This document shows, piece after piece, positions 19,679 through 28,593 of a stretch of 64,000 nt of DNA (position 1 is the stretch's first letter; the number at the start of each line of letters is the position of its first letter). Source of the stretch: Streptomyces lincolnensis (GTDB taxonomy: Bacteria > Actinomycetota > Actinomycetes > Streptomycetales > Streptomycetaceae); assembly GCF_021173675.1 (NCBI RefSeq), contig NZ_JAIHON010000005.1, positions 558,001 through 622,000 of the forward strand. Reading direction: 5' to 3'. Both the position numbers and the translations under genes were made by a program. The notes beneath the pieces are model-generated. The model ran no database searches and was not told the origin of the DNA. It saw only the letters and a program-made list of their open reading frames with translations.

Positions 19679-20785
19679 ATGTCCGACGACGGCCACCAGC
19701 AGAACGGGCACGAGAACGTACCGAGCAGGCAGCGCAGGCGTTTCCCCGGGATCTCCTCGCGCGCGTACGAGCACCCGGCCGACCGCTCCGCCCTGGTGGC
19801 GCTGCGGAAGCTGAGCGGTTTCGACACGGTCTTCAAGGCGCTCAGCGGTCTGCTGCCGGAGCGCAGTCTGCGGCTGCTGTTCCTGTCCGACTCGGTGCGT
19901 GTCTCGGACCAGCAGTTCGCGCACCTCAACGACATGCTGCGGGACGCCTGTTACATCCTGGACCTGGAGAAGGTCCCGCCGATGTACGTCAACCAGGACC
20001 CTCAGCCCAACGCGATGTGCATCGGTCTGGACGAGCCGATCATCGTCGTGACCACGGGACTCGTCGAGCTGCTCGACGAGGAGGAGATGCGGGCGGTCGT
20101 CGGCCACGAGGTGGGGCACGCGCTGTCCGGCCACTCCGTCTACCGGACCATCCTGCTGTTCCTGACCAGCCTGGCCCTGCGGGTGGCCTGGATCCCGCTC
20201 GGCAACCTCGCGATCATGGCGATCGTGACCGCGCTGCGCGAGTGGTTCCGCAAGTCGGAGCTGTCCGCGGACCGTGCGGGCCTCCTGGTCGGCCAGGACC
20301 TCACGGCCTCGATGCGCGGGCTGATGAAGCTCGCCGGCGGCAACCACCTGCACGAGATGAACGTGGACTCCTTCCTGAAGCAGGCCGAGGAGTACGAGGC
20401 CGGCGGCGACCTGCGCGACTCCGTGCTGAAGATCCTGAACGTGCTGCCGCGCTCCCACCCCTTCACCACCATCCGGGCCGCCGAGCTGAAGAAGTGGTCG
20501 GAGTCCCGCGACTTCCAGCGGATCATGGACGGCCACTACCCGCGGCGCAGCGAGGACAAGGAGACCTCGGTCACGGACTCCTTCCGCGAGTCGGCCTCCC
20601 ACTACGCCACGCACGTCAAGACCTCCAAGGACCCGCTGATGAAGCTGGTCAGCGACATCGCCGGCGGGGCCGGTGACCTGGGCGGCCGGGTCCGGCGCGG
20701 CTTCGGCGGCTTCGGCAACGCGGCACCGCCGCGCGAGGACGAGCCGCCGACGGACACCACCCCGGACGACCGCGACCGGAACTGA
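19679..20785 (+). CDS. M48 family zinc metalloprotease
   Basis: 368 residues from the second ATG (19679), with GGGGGA 4 bases upstream; an ATG 4 codons earlier lacks this. The zinc-binding HEXXH is in VVGHEVGHALSGH, the third ligand in a downstream SELSADRAG segment, and a hydrophobic stretch lies directly after the active site (ILLFLTSLALRVAWIPLGNL), as in HtpX-like enzymes. The C-terminus is Gly/Arg-rich then acidic. It is likely involved in membrane protein quality control. It is convergent with the 386-residue membrane protein gene. Confidence 0.92.
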   Translation: MSDDGHQQNGHENVPSRQRRRFPGISSRAYEHPADRSALVALRKLSGFDTVFKALSGLLPERSLRLLFLSDSVRVSDQQFAHLNDMLRDACYILDLEKVPPMYVNQDPQPNAMCIGLDEPIIVVTTGLVELLDEEEMRAVVGHEVGHALSGHSVYRTILLFLTSLALRVAWIPLGNLAIMAIVTALREWFRKSELSADRAGLLVGQDLTASMRGLMKLAGGNHLHEMNVDSFLKQAEEYEAGGDLRDSVLKILNVLPRSHPFTTIRAAELKKWSESRDFQRIMDGHYPRRSEDKETSVTDSFRESASHYATHVKTSKDPLMKLVSDIAGGAGDLGGRVRRGFGGFGNAAPPREDEPPTDTTPDDRDRN

Positions 20786-20841
20786 CCGAACGGGCTCACC
20801 GGCCAGGCTGATCAACCGGACACCGGACTGATCGACTCGGG

Positions 20842-22002
20842 CTACACCTTCGGCTGCGCGCTGATCGCCAGCGACCCGCACAGCGCCGTCGCACTGCCCG
20901 TCGCGTACGGATCCGTGCCGGCCGGCCCGCCCGCCTTGGCGGTCTGGCCGGCCAGCAGCGGGTGCAGGCGGTTCGCGGAGTCCTCGGCGCAGGACAGCGG
21001 CCCGGCCTGGACGTAGGAGACGACGAGCTGGGCGGTGTGCAGGCGCAGGTCGTCCCGGTCGAAGCGGAAGTGCAGCTCGCGCCGGACGGTGAACAGCGAC
21101 ACCTCGGCCTCGGCCCGGGCCCGGTCACCGGCCTTGTCCTCTGCCGCCCCCGCCGCCCCCGCCGCCCCTGTCGGCTCTGTCGGCCCCGCCGCCCCCGCCG
21201 CCCCCGCCTTCCCCACCGGCCGCAGCGCGTACACGAACGTGTGGTCCGCCGTGACCTCCAGCGTGGACGCGTCGGTCTCGGCGGCCTGGAGGGTGCCCTG
21301 GACGCGGATCCTGTCGTCGGCGAGTTCCAGGGCGGCCGGGTCGAAGCGGACGAGCCATCCGGTGGGCGCGTGCCGTCCGTCGGCGGCGGGACGGTCGAAG
21401 CTCTCGTCGAACTGGTCGAGTTGGTCGGCGTCGAGCAGCACCCGCACCGGCCGGACCTGCCCGCCGGTGAGGACCCCCGGATCGAGCGAGGACCGCACGA
21501 TGTAGTCCTTGGCGGTCATCAGGGCGTCCACCACCTGGCCGTCCGAGAAGTGCGCGGTACGCCGGGAGGCGGGCAGCGGGATGCCCTCGGCGCCGATGCG
21601 GTACTGCGCGGCGGGGCTGTGCGCGTACAGGTACTCGGGATCGGTGTGGCCGGGCACCCTGCCCTGGGGGGCGAGCGGGATGACGGTCATCCGCGCGGGC
21701 TCGACGGTCGGCTGGGCCGTGGGGGTCTGGTAGGGGTGCCGTACGCCCATGTAGATCGCGGTACCGAAGGCCACGGCGATGAGGACGACCAGGATCAGCG
21801 CCTGCCGGGACAGTCCGCGGCGCACGGGCTGGCGACGCCGTACGGCGGGCGCGTGGTCGGTGATGCGCTCCTGCGCGGAGAACTCCTGGAGGCGGGCAGC
21901 ACGGACGAACGACTCGTCGAAGACGACGGATCGGTACTCGTCGTCACCACCTCCGGGGCCGCCCTCGGGTGTCCCCTCAGGTGGGTCTCCAGGCCCTCCC
22001 AT
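20842..22002 (-). CDS. single-pass membrane protein with SVVFDE motif, 386 aa
   Basis: A cytoplasmic N-terminus carries YRSVVFDESFVRAA (about residues 23-36). A membrane helix (ALILVVLIAVAFGTAIYMGV) and an extracellular domain of about 300 residues follow, the latter interrupted by a Gly/Ala/Pro-rich insert near residues 265-290. No enzyme motif is seen. TACTCT lies exactly 6 bases before the ATG and there is no Shine-Dalgarno, so the mRNA is probably leaderless. The next gene upstream encodes a smaller protein with the same N-terminal motif. From memory these correspond to S. coelicolor SCO2583/SCO2584, of which SCO2584 has been connected to the spore-wall machinery. Confidence 0.82.
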   Translation of the reverse strand: MGGPGDPPEGTPEGGPGGGDDEYRSVVFDESFVRAARLQEFSAQERITDHAPAVRRRQPVRRGLSRQALILVVLIAVAFGTAIYMGVRHPYQTPTAQPTVEPARMTVIPLAPQGRVPGHTDPEYLYAHSPAAQYRIGAEGIPLPASRRTAHFSDGQVVDALMTAKDYIVRSSLDPGVLTGGQVRPVRVLLDADQLDQFDESFDRPAADGRHAPTGWLVRFDPAALELADDRIRVQGTLQAAETDASTLEVTADHTFVYALRPVGKAGAAGAAGPTEPTGAAGAAGAAEDKAGDRARAEAEVSLFTVRRELHFRFDRDDLRLHTAQLVVSYVQAGPLSCAEDSANRLHPLLAGQTAKAGGPAGTDPYATGSATALCGSLAISAQPKV

Positions 22003-22008
22003 ATCTTC

Positions 22009-22014
22009 AGAGTA
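22009..22014 (-). promoter_or_regulatory. -10-like TACTCT, 6 bases before the start of the 386-aa gene
   Basis: TACTCT followed by GAAGAT and the ATG. TTTACC lies 16 bases further upstream as a possible -35. This geometry predicts a leaderless transcript. Confidence 0.45.
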
Positions 22015-22101
22015 GGTCGCGGAGGGCTCGGGTAAACGCCCCGCTGTGCGACAAGTTCTGACAGGTTCTCACCAGGACCGGCCACATCCCGCCGGGCGGT
22101 G

Positions 22102-22689
22102 TCAGGGCGTGCGCGGGACCGCGGACACGGCCGGCTGGGAGTAGTCCGCGGACGCGGAGGGCGTCGCCGAGGTGCCCTGCTCCATCTCGGTCGAGGCGGG
22201 CGGCAGCGGCTGGTCCCGGCCGCCGGAGGAGGCGCTGCGGTAGACCGCCGCGAAGGCCAGCGCGACCATGCCGATCCCCATCAGCAGGGCGAGCAGCCAG
22301 GCGACGGGGCGGTGCCAGCGGACCTGTTTGCCGTACGTCCCGGAGGCGCCGTAGCGGCGTTCCCATGCCTGAGGGTCCTCGGTGTCGTCCGGGTCGTCGA
22401 GGTCCGGATCATGGCCGAAACCTCCGGGGTCGTCGGAGCCGAAGCCGTCGTCGTAGCGCTCGCCCCTGCCGTGGGCGCGGCGGGCGGCCTCGGCCTCGGA
22501 GGCCTCGGCTCTCGCCTGGGCGGCGGCCAGGAGGCGTTCCACGGCGGTCGGCTCGTGCACCACGGCCGCCCGTACGAAGGCCTCGTCGAAGACCACGGAG
22601 GCGAACTCTTCGTCCGACACCCCGCGGTCGTGGTCGTCGTCGGGCTCCCAGCCGTCAGGGAACGGCGTGCCCCCCACGTCCTCCGGCAC
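22102..22689 (-). CDS. single-pass membrane protein with SVVFDE motif, 195 aa
   Basis: Starts at GTG 22689. The acidic cytoplasmic N-terminus carries FASVVFDEAFVRAA (about residues 27-40), matching the neighbour downstream. A charged linker, one membrane helix (AWLLALLMGIGMVALAFAAV) and a short Ser/Pro-rich external tail follow. No enzyme motif is seen. TACTCT lies 6 bases before the GTG, as in the neighbour, and no Shine-Dalgarno is present. The shared motif and tandem arrangement suggest that both bind the same cytoplasmic partner. Confidence 0.8.
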   Translation of the reverse strand: MPEDVGGTPFPDGWEPDDDHDRGVSDEEFASVVFDEAFVRAAVVHEPTAVERLLAAAQARAEASEAEAARRAHGRGERYDDGFGSDDPGGFGHDPDLDDPDDTEDPQAWERRYGASGTYGKQVRWHRPVAWLLALLMGIGMVALAFAAVYRSASSGGRDQPLPPASTEMEQGTSATPSASADYSQPAVSAVPRTP

Positions 22690-22695
22690 GGATCC

Positions 22696-22701
22696 AGAGT
22701 A
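22696..22701 (-). promoter_or_regulatory. -10-like TACTCT, 6 bases before the start of the 195-aa gene
   Basis: TACTCT, then GGATCC, then the GTG start. The hexamer and spacing are the same as at 22009-22014. Confidence 0.4.
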
Positions 22702-22838
22702 GACCTGGGGGGTCAATTTGGGCAGACGGTATGGAAATTCATCTGCCGTGTGAGACAGCTCTCGTGCGGCACGGACACCGCGCCCGGGCGCGTGCCCAGC
22801 GCATATGCCCAGGCCGCGCGCCCCCTGTCCGTCGGGCG

Positions 22839-24125
22839 TCAGCGCCGTACGTGACCGTCGCCGGTGACGATGTACTTGGTGCTCGTCAGCTCCGGCAGGC
22901 CCATCGGGCCGCGCGCGTGCAGCTTCTGCGTCGAGATGCCGATCTCCGCGCCGAAGCCGAACTGGCCGCCGTCGGTGAAGCGGGTGGAGGCGTTCACGGC
23001 GACCGTCGTGGAGTCGACCAGCTGGGTGAACCGGCGTGCGGCCTGCTGGGAGGTGGTGACGATGGCCTCGGTGTGCCCGGAGGTCCACAGCCGGATGTGC
23101 TCGACGGCCCTGTCCAGCGAGTCCACGACGGCGGCGGCGATGTCGTAGGAGAGGTACTCGGTCTCCCAGTCCTCGGCCGTGGCCTCCACGAGGGTCGCCT
23201 TGGAGTCCTTGGCGTAGGCCATCACGCGCTCGTCGGCGTGGACGGTCACGCCCGCCTCCGCGAGGGCGTCCAGGGCACGCGGCAGGAACTCGGGGGCGAT
23301 GTCCTGGTGGACCAGGAGGGTCTCGGCGGAGTTGCAGACGCTGACCCGCTGGGCCTTGGAGTTGATCAGGATGTCGATCGCCATGTCGAGGTCGGCGTGC
23401 GCGTCGACGTAGACGTGGCAGTTGCCGGTGCCGGTCTCGATCACCGGGACGATGGATTCGGAGACCACCGTCCGGATCAGCGAGGCACCACCGCGCGGGA
23501 TGAGCACGTCGACCAGGCCCCGGGCGCGCATCAGCTCGCGCACGCTCTCGCGGCTCTCGCCGGGCACCAGCTGAACGGCGTCGGCGGGCAGCCCGGCACC
23601 GCCGACGGCGTCGCGCAGGACCCGTACGAGGGCGGTGTTGGACTCGTAGGCGGAGGCCGAGCCGCGCAGCAGGACCGCGTTGCCGGACTTCAGGCACAGG
23701 GCGGCGGCGTCCACGGTCACGTTCGGGCGGGCCTCGTAGACAATGCCGACCACTCCGAGCGGGACGCGGACCTGACGCAGGTCGATGCCGTTGGGCAGGG
23801 TCGAGCCGCGCACCACCTCGCCGACCGGGTCGGGCAGCGCGACGACGTCCCGCACGTCGGAGGCGATCGCGCGCACCCGCTCGGGGGTGAGCGTGAGCCG
23901 GTCGACGATCGACTCGCTGGTGCCGGCCTCGCGGGCCTTGGCGATGTCCTTGGCGTTCGCCTCGACGATCTCGCTCGTACGGACCTCCAGCGCGTCCGCG
24001 ATGGCGAGCAGCGCGTCGTCCTTCTCGGCCCGCGGCAGCGGGGCGAGGTCGGCGGCGGCGGCCTTGGCACGGTAGGCGGCCTGGGTGACCGGGGACATGG
24101 AGTCGTACGGCGAAAGCGTGGTCAT
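22839..24125 (-). CDS. proA: gamma-glutamyl phosphate reductase
   Basis: 428 residues from the ATG at 24125. ProA reduces gamma-glutamyl phosphate to glutamate semialdehyde in proline synthesis. The aldehyde-dehydrogenase-like fold is complete, with GVVGIVYEARPNVTVDAAAL, IPRGGASLIRTV and the catalytic Cys in QRVSVCNSAETLLV. No Shine-Dalgarno is present; TACGCT lies exactly 6 bases before the ATG, suggesting a leaderless mRNA. proB is 900 bases upstream on the same strand, separated by a 162-residue unknown protein. Confidence 0.96.
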   Translation of the reverse strand: MTTLSPYDSMSPVTQAAYRAKAAAADLAPLPRAEKDDALLAIADALEVRTSEIVEANAKDIAKAREAGTSESIVDRLTLTPERVRAIASDVRDVVALPDPVGEVVRGSTLPNGIDLRQVRVPLGVVGIVYEARPNVTVDAAALCLKSGNAVLLRGSASAYESNTALVRVLRDAVGGAGLPADAVQLVPGESRESVRELMRARGLVDVLIPRGGASLIRTVVSESIVPVIETGTGNCHVYVDAHADLDMAIDILINSKAQRVSVCNSAETLLVHQDIAPEFLPRALDALAEAGVTVHADERVMAYAKDSKATLVEATAEDWETEYLSYDIAAAVVDSLDRAVEHIRLWTSGHTEAIVTTSQQAARRFTQLVDSTTVAVNASTRFTDGGQFGFGAEIGISTQKLHARGPMGLPELTSTKYIVTGDGHVRR

Positions 24126-24131
24126 GAGGGA

Positions 24132-24137
24132 AGCGTA
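24132..24137 (-). promoter_or_regulatory. -10-like TACGCT, 6 bases before the proA start
   Basis: TACGCT-TCCCTC-ATG on the minus strand. It has the same spacing as the elements before the two SVVFDE-motif genes and the leuS leader peptide. Confidence 0.4.
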
Positions 24138-24295
24138 GTGCGCCCCGCTCACGGACCCACCGGTCATTCCACACCCCGAGACGGAACCGATAGGCGCCAC
24201 TCGCCCTCTTTTGCCCCCCACGCACCGCAGCCATCAATTGAGGAACCCCAACGGCGCGCAACCAGGTCCGCGAGAGCGACGCCGGTTCAGGCGCA

Positions 24296-24784
24296 CTAGA
24301 AGGGATGGACGCCCACCGGTGACGCCGGCGCGGGACCGTATCCCTCGGAGATGCGCTGGTGATACGTCTGGCGGTCGATGACCTCCAGGCCAACGATCTC
24401 CCAGGGCGGGAGCCCCGCGGTCTGCCGGTGCTCGCCCCACAGCCGCAGGGCGACGGCGGCCGCGTCGTGCAGGTCGCGGGCCTCCTCCCAGTACCGGATC
24501 TCGGCGTGGTCGTTGGCGTATCTGCTGGTCAGGAGAAAGGGGTGGTCGTGGGCGAGCTGTTCGAGGGCGCGCCGGACCTCCTTCAGCGGGGCCTCCTCGC
24601 CGGAGACGCTGAGCGTGACGTGCCACAGGCGCGGGAGGTCCTCGGGCTCGCCCTCGAAACGGTCGCCGGCCGCCACGCTCGTCAGGGCACGCCCCTCGCC
24701 GACCGCGCGCGCGGCCGCGCCCGAGGCGCCGCCGGCACCACCGCGGGACGCCGCTGCCCCTGCCCCAGGGCGCACTCGCCTCAC
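24296..24784 (-). CDS. conserved protein of unknown function between proA and proB
   Basis: 162 residues from the GTG at 24784, chosen because the ideal AAAGGAGG lies 6 bases upstream; the frame stays open for another 46 codons without a signal. The first 35 residues are Ala/Gly/Arg-rich. The rest is a mixed alpha/beta domain (LWHVTLSVSGEEAPLKEVRR, EIRYWEEARDLHDAAAVALR, WEIVGLEVIDRQTYH) reminiscent of small ligand-binding or regulatory domains, but I do not recognise the family. Conserved position in the proline cluster is likely. Confidence 0.75.
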   Translation of the reverse strand: MRRVRPGAGAAASRGGAGGASGAAARAVGEGRALTSVAAGDRFEGEPEDLPRLWHVTLSVSGEEAPLKEVRRALEQLAHDHPFLLTSRYANDHAEIRYWEEARDLHDAAAVALRLWGEHRQTAGLPPWEIVGLEVIDRQTYHQRISEGYGPAPASPVGVHPF

Positions 24785-25000
24785 GACGGCCTCCTTTACG
24801 CGATGACCGAGCCGCACAGCCCGGTCGTGGTCGTGTCCTGCGGAACATGTCCCCGAGACTGTCCCTGAGACAAAGTGGAGCAGGCCGCACGGGCTCGCGG
24901 GGCGGTTTTGCGGAACGTCCACCTCAGGGCGACGCTCTTGTCAGGTCGTTCACCCCGTTTTCGGGTGTCACACGCACCGGCCGCGGTCCGGCCCAGGCCG

Positions 25001-26128
25001 TCAGGGGTGCAGGATCACCAGATCGTCGCGGTGCACGACCTCGCGCTCGTACGCGGGACCGAGCTCGCGGGCCAGCTCCCGGGTGGAGCGGCCGATCAGC
25101 CGGGGGATCTCCTTGGCGTCGAAGTTGACCAGCCCGCGGGCCACCGCGCGCCCCTCGCCGTCCCGCAGCTCGACCGGGTCGCCCGCGGTGAACTCGCCCT
25201 CCACGGAGGCGATCCCGGCCGGCAGCAGCGACTTGCGGCGCTGCACGACCGCCTGCACGGCACCGTCGTCCAGGGTCAGGGAGCCCTGCGGGGTGGAGGC
25301 GTGCTGGAGCCACAGCATGCGGTCGGCGGAGCGCTTGTCGGCGGGGTGGAAGTAGGTGCCGGTGTCGCCGCCGGACAGCGCGTCGGTGGCGTGGATCGCG
25401 CTGGTGAGCACGACGGGGATGCCGGCGGCGGCCGCGATCCGGGCGGCCTCGACCTTGGTGACCATGCCCCCGGTGCCGACGCCCGCCTTCCCCGTGCTGC
25501 CGATGTCCACGCCCGCCAGTTCGGCCTGCCCGCGCACCTCCGCGATCCGCGAGGTCCCCGGCTTGCTGGGGTCGCCGTCGTAGACGCCGTCCACGTCGGA
25601 CAGCAGGACGAGCAGGTCGGCGTGGACCAGGTGGGCCACCAGGGCCGCGAGGCGGTCGTTGTCGCCGAAGCGGATCTCGTCGGTGGCGACGGTGTCGTTC
25701 TCGTTGACGATCGGCAGGGCGCCCATGGCCAGCAGCTTGTCGAGGGTGCGCGAGGCGTTGCGGTGGTGGGCGCGGCGGCTCATGTCGTCGCTGGTCAGCA
25801 GCACCTGGCCGACGCGGACGCCGTAGCGGGCGAAGGAGGCGGTGTAGCGGGCCACGAGCAGGCCCTGGCCGACGCTGGCGGCGGCCTGCTGGCGGGCCAG
25901 GTCCTTGGGGCGGCGGCGCAGTCCCAGCGGGGCGAGTCCGGCCGCGATGGCGCCGGAGGAGACCAGGACGATCTCCTTCTCTCCCCCGCTGCGGCTCTTG
26001 GCGAGGACGTCGACGAGCGCGTCGACCCGGTCGGCGTCCAGACCGCCGGAGGCGGTGGTCAGCGACGAGGAACCCACCTTGACGACGATCCTGCGAGCCG
26101 AGTTCACGGCCTGCCTTGCCCCTGCCAC
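25001..26128 (-). CDS. proB: glutamate 5-kinase
   Basis: 375 residues from the GTG at 26128 (GGAAAG upstream); an ATG 8 codons earlier is possible. ProB phosphorylates glutamate, the first and feedback-inhibited step of proline synthesis. The amino-acid-kinase domain is intact (RRIVVKVGSSSLT, IVLVSSGAIAAGL, NENDTVATDEIRFGDNDRL), with a C-terminal PUA domain (about residue 280 onward, SLLPAGIASVEGEFTAGDPV). In many actinobacteria proB adjoins obg; here about 12 kb of wall-polymer genes separate them. Confidence 0.96.
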   Translation of the reverse strand: MAGARQAVNSARRIVVKVGSSSLTTASGGLDADRVDALVDVLAKSRSGGEKEIVLVSSGAIAAGLAPLGLRRRPKDLARQQAAASVGQGLLVARYTASFARYGVRVGQVLLTSDDMSRRAHHRNASRTLDKLLAMGALPIVNENDTVATDEIRFGDNDRLAALVAHLVHADLLVLLSDVDGVYDGDPSKPGTSRIAEVRGQAELAGVDIGSTGKAGVGTGGMVTKVEAARIAAAAGIPVVLTSAIHATDALSGGDTGTYFHPADKRSADRMLWLQHASTPQGSLTLDDGAVQAVVQRRKSLLPAGIASVEGEFTAGDPVELRDGEGRAVARGLVNFDAKEIPRLIGRSTRELARELGPAYEREVVHRDDLVILHP

Positions 26129-26324
26129 GTTGCTTTCCGTCCCCTCGCACATCGGCTGACCGGCAATTTACGCGAAGGGGGCCGGGTGGTGCGCACCGGT
26201 CCATCCCCCGGACACGCCATGTCACCCCGCGCTCACCCGGAGGTCCGGGACACGCGCGTGTCGTCCGGAGGTCGGCGCGCGTTAACCCGATCGTCCGTCT
26301 TGCGACGACCTTGGAGTGACCGCA

Positions 26325-28538
26325 GTGCTCAGACGCCTCCCCCGCCGACGGCCCCCCGCGCAAACCCTCCGCACCGAGACCGCCCGTACGAAATCCCCTC
26401 GTACCAAAACCCCCCGTGCGAAGTCTCCCCGCACCAAAACCCCCCGTACGAAACCCCTCCGCACCAGGCCCGCCCGTGAGAAAACCTTCCGCCTCCGGCC
26501 GCCCGCCGTACCTCTGCCCCGCCCCCAGACCGTGGTCAGGGCGCTCGTCGTCGCCGTGCTCGCGGGCGCGTTCGTCGCGCAGACCGTCGCGGCGCTGCGG
26601 CCGCACATTCCGCTGCTGCTCGCCGCCACGGCCGTCTCGCTGGCCGCCGAGGGCGTCCTGTACCGGTGGCAGCGGGGCGTGGTGTCGTTGTTCGCCAAGT
26701 CGCAGGCGGACCTCACCGTGCGGCACGTGCTGCGGGACCTGCTGCTCGTCGTCGGGCTGCTGCGGGTCGGCGAGCAGGACCGGGAGACCGCCTACGCCCC
26801 CCTCGTCGCCGGTCTGCTCGCGTTCTACGCGCTGCACTGCGCGATCCAGGCGGCGTCCGTCCTGGTCCGCCGCACCCGCACGCTGCCGGTGGTCACCCGG
26901 AACATCGACGCCTCCGCGCTGCGCCTGTCCCCCGCCCCGCCCGCGCTGCTGCGCCGCCCCGGCCCCCGGCTGCTGGCCTTCGGCCTGCCCTCGACCGCCG
27001 GTCTGCTGGCCACGGCGGCCACCGGCGAGCCCGTCGGCGCGGCCTTCGGCATCGCCGTCTCGCTCGGGCTCGCCCTGAAGGGCCTGTACGACCTCCTCCT
27101 GCGGCTGCTGCCGAGCCGCCGTCCGGCGGGCGAGCAGGAGGTCCTCGACTGGTTCGACGCGTGGCTGGCGGAGTACCGGCCCACCGTCGGGCTGTACTTC
27201 TCCGGCGGGGCGTCCTCGGCGTACCAGGCGAACATGTGGCTGGAGCCGCTGGCGGGGCTCCAGGGCCGGCCCCTGATCGTGCTGCGCGAGCGGTTCATGG
27301 TGCAGAAGATCGCGGCGACGGACGTACCGATCGTCTGCCTGCCGAAGGTGTCCACCCTGATGCGTCTGGAACAGTCCTCGCTCGAGGTCCTGGTCCACCC
27401 GTCGAACTCCGGCAAGACCTCCCAGGTCCTGCGCATCCCCACGCTGAAGCACACCTTCGTCAACCACGGCGAGAGCGACAAGCTCTCCTCGTGCAACCCG
27501 TACGCGAAGGCCTACGACGAGGTGTGGGTGGCCGGTCCCGCGGCGCGCGAGCGGTACGCGACGGCCGAGGTGGGCGTCGAGGACAAGGACGTGGTGGAGA
27601 TCGGCCGCCCGCAGCTGGACGCCGTACGGCCGTACGCGGGCCCGCCGGCCGGTGACCGTACGACGGTGCTGTACGCGCCGACCTGGGAGGGCTGGGACGG
27701 CAACCCCGGGAACACGTCGGTGATCGAGGCCGGCGAGAACCTCGTACGGGCGCTGCTCGCCGACCCCGGGGTCCGGCTGCTGTACAAGCCGCATCCGCTG
27801 ACCGGGTCGGTGGACGCGCGGGCGGGGGCCGCCGACCGGAGGATCCGGGAGCTGATCCGGGCGGCGAACCGTGAGGAGCGGGCGCCGAAGCGGACCGCGC
27901 CGGACGCCGAACTCGACCGCCTCACACGCGAGTTGGACCGGCTCACCACGGCCACCTTCCGGGCCTCGGCGGACCAGACCGAGCGGATGCTGCTCCAGGG
28001 CGTGCCCGAGCCGGGGCGGGCGGCGGCGGTGGCGCGGGCCACGGCGGCCTGGGAGGAGGCGTACTGGGCCGCGCTGCCCGCGTCCGAGCACCAGATCGTC
28101 ACCGACGTCCGGCCCGCGCTGTACTCCTGCTTCAACCAGGCCGACCTGCTGGTCAGTGACGTGTCGAGCGTGGTCAGCGACTTCCTGGCGAGCGGCAAGC
28201 CGTATGCGGTGGCCAACACCAGCGGCCTGTCCGAGGAGGCGTTCCGCTCGGCCTTCCCCACGGCGGGTGCGGCGTACGTCCTGGCACCGGACGCGGCCGG
28301 GGTGCCGGAGCTGCTGGCCGCGGTACGGCATCCCGAGCGGGACGAACTCGCGGGCGCGCGGGCCGAGTTGAAGCGGCACCTGCTCGGTCCCGACGAGCCC
28401 GTGTCCCAGGTGCGCTTCGACCGTGCCGTACAGGCCCTGTGCGCGTCGGCGCGGGAGCACCGGGCGCGGATGGCGGACCGGGCGGCGGCGGAGCTGCCCG
28501 CTCAGCGCAGGGAAACGGCTCCCGCCACATCCGCTTGA
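26325..28538 (+). CDS. TagF-type polyol-phosphate polymerase with membrane N-terminus (1)
   Basis: 737 residues from the GTG at 26325 (GGAG 8 bases upstream). The N-terminus (about residues 10-50) is a run of Arg-Thr-Lys-Ser/Thr-Pro repeats, followed by several hydrophobic segments to about residue 265. The CDP-glycerol glycerophosphotransferase domain follows (VLYAPTWEGWDGNPGNTS, LYKPHPLTG, DLLVSDVSSVVSDFLASGKP). Such enzymes add glycerol-phosphate or ribitol-phosphate units to a lipid-linked wall polymer. It is the only gene of the wall region on the plus strand, and pairs with a paralogue at 30039-32150. The substrate is inferred only from family and context. Confidence 0.85.
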   Translation: MLRRLPRRRPPAQTLRTETARTKSPRTKTPRAKSPRTKTPRTKPLRTRPAREKTFRLRPPAVPLPRPQTVVRALVVAVLAGAFVAQTVAALRPHIPLLLAATAVSLAAEGVLYRWQRGVVSLFAKSQADLTVRHVLRDLLLVVGLLRVGEQDRETAYAPLVAGLLAFYALHCAIQAASVLVRRTRTLPVVTRNIDASALRLSPAPPALLRRPGPRLLAFGLPSTAGLLATAATGEPVGAAFGIAVSLGLALKGLYDLLLRLLPSRRPAGEQEVLDWFDAWLAEYRPTVGLYFSGGASSAYQANMWLEPLAGLQGRPLIVLRERFMVQKIAATDVPIVCLPKVSTLMRLEQSSLEVLVHPSNSGKTSQVLRIPTLKHTFVNHGESDKLSSCNPYAKAYDEVWVAGPAARERYATAEVGVEDKDVVEIGRPQLDAVRPYAGPPAGDRTTVLYAPTWEGWDGNPGNTSVIEAGENLVRALLADPGVRLLYKPHPLTGSVDARAGAADRRIRELIRAANREERAPKRTAPDAELDRLTRELDRLTTATFRASADQTERMLLQGVPEPGRAAAVARATAAWEEAYWAALPASEHQIVTDVRPALYSCFNQADLLVSDVSSVVSDFLASGKPYAVANTSGLSEEAFRSAFPTAGAAYVLAPDAAGVPELLAAVRHPERDELAGARAELKRHLLGPDEPVSQVRFDRAVQALCASAREHRARMADRAAAELPAQRRETAPATSA

Positions 28539-28545
28539 GGAGAAC

Positions 28546-28580
28546 GGCCGGACCGGGCCACCGCCCCACTCGGTCCGGCC
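28546..28580. terminator. hairpin between converging polymerase and glycosyltransferase genes
   Basis: A perfect 10-base-pair stem GGCCGGACCG/CGGTCCGGCC with a 15-base loop sits between the two stop codons (28538 and 28594). It probably acts in both directions. Confidence 0.6.
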
Positions 28581-28593
28581 GGGAAGGCCGCCG

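Noticed and set aside
24785..25000. Open frames in the gap between proB and the 162-aa gene
   Set aside because: Extending the 162-aa frame to 24922 lacks a start signal, while AAAGGAGG precisely precedes the GTG at 24784. Nothing else convincing is in the gap.
24924..28460. An 1178-codon minus-strand frame across proB and the first TagF-type gene
   Set aside because: Different frame from proB and antisense to the polymerase gene; produced by lack of stop codons at high G+C.
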